DNA from: an uncultured Oceanospirillaceae bacterium
GTDB lineage: Bacteria > Pseudomonadota > Gammaproteobacteria > Pseudomonadales > Balneatricaceae
Direction: 5' to 3'
Length of the DNA stretch: 6,000 bases
Assembly: GCA_946221045.1 (NCBI GenBank)
Contig: CAMIIY010000141.1
Location: forward strand, 1-6,000
Shown: in pieces, positions 5,949 to 6,000 of the stretch
Layout of the letters: each line of letters opens with the position of its first letter
Numbering within the stretch: position 1 is the stretch's first letter
Program-made: the position numbers and the translations under genes
The notes under the pieces: generated by a model
What the model saw: only the letters and a program-made list of their open reading frames with translations
Database searches by the model: none
Told to the model about the DNA's origin: nothing

Positions 5949-6000
5949 ATGGATTTAGAAGCGTTTTCGGGATTGTTCGGGGGCCTGGCCCTGTTCATGC
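5949..6000 (+). CDS. N-terminus of a probable membrane protein, possibly Na/Pi cotransporter family (partial)
   Basis: An ATG at 5949 opens a frame that continues past the window end, and only 17 codons are visible: MDLEAFSGLFGGLALFM. A weak GAG (5937-5939) lies nine bases upstream. The hydrophobic glycine-rich start with the GGLALF pattern resembles the first transmembrane helix of Na/phosphate cotransporter family proteins (GGLGLFLLGM-type). Seventeen residues are too few to be certain. It follows comF on the same strand after 61 bp that contain no clear terminator, so read-through from comF is possible. Confidence 0.45.
   Translation, partial: MDLEAFSGLFGGLALFM

Noticed and set aside
1..6000. 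CRISPR arrays, tRNA or rRNA genes, insertion sequences, phage or defence genes
   Set aside because: I found no regularly spaced repeats, no cloverleaf-like sequence and no transposase-like reading frames. The window is ordinary core-genome biosynthesis.

Overview
The window holds a complete five-gene biotin-synthesis cluster on the minus strand, in the transcription order bioB-bioF-bioH-bioC-bioD. A comF-family gene is transcribed divergently from it. The layout (bioBFHCD with comF back-to-back to bioB), moderately GC-rich DNA and protein sequences close to those of Pseudomonas and Escherichia indicate a gammaproteobacterium, plausibly of the Pseudomonadales/Oceanospirillales group. I cannot name a genus from sequence alone.

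Layout from left to right. Bases 1-223 (minus) hold the start of a GTG-initiated gene that runs off the left edge. Bases 275-547 (minus) hold a 90-residue Ser/Ala/Gln-rich protein of unknown function. Both products look largely disordered. Bases 548-630 contain a perfect dyad across the bioD stop codon and a possible promoter for the two small genes. Bases 619-5121 (minus) are the bio operon, with very tight junctions: a 42-bp gap holding a small hairpin between bioB and bioF, a 4-bp ATGA overlap between bioF and bioH, an 8-bp overlap between bioH and a TTG-started bioC, and 12 bp between bioC and bioD. Bases 5122-5206 are a compact divergent control region. Bases 5207-5887 (plus) are comF. 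Bases 5949-6000 (plus) are the first 17 codons of a probable membrane protein.

How the genes work together: BioC methylates the free carboxyl of a malonyl thioester so that the fatty-acid synthesis machinery can elongate it to pimeloyl-ACP methyl ester. BioH removes the methyl group. BioF condenses pimeloyl-ACP with L-alanine to give 7-keto-8-aminopelargonate (KAPA). BioD closes the ureido ring to form dethiobiotin, and BioB inserts sulfur to form biotin. The BioA step (KAPA to 7,8-diaminopelargonate) is not encoded here and must lie elsewhere. All five proteins appear full length with their catalytic motifs intact.

I see no exotic system, mobile element, CRISPR array, tRNA or rRNA. The parts most worth a second look are regulatory: overlapping face-to-face promoters between bioB and comF with a dyad shared by the bioB -35 and the comF ribosome-binding region, a degenerate BirA-like box, the perfect dyad at the bioD stop, and the UUG start of bioC. 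The two unrecognised small genes downstream of bioD are also of interest.
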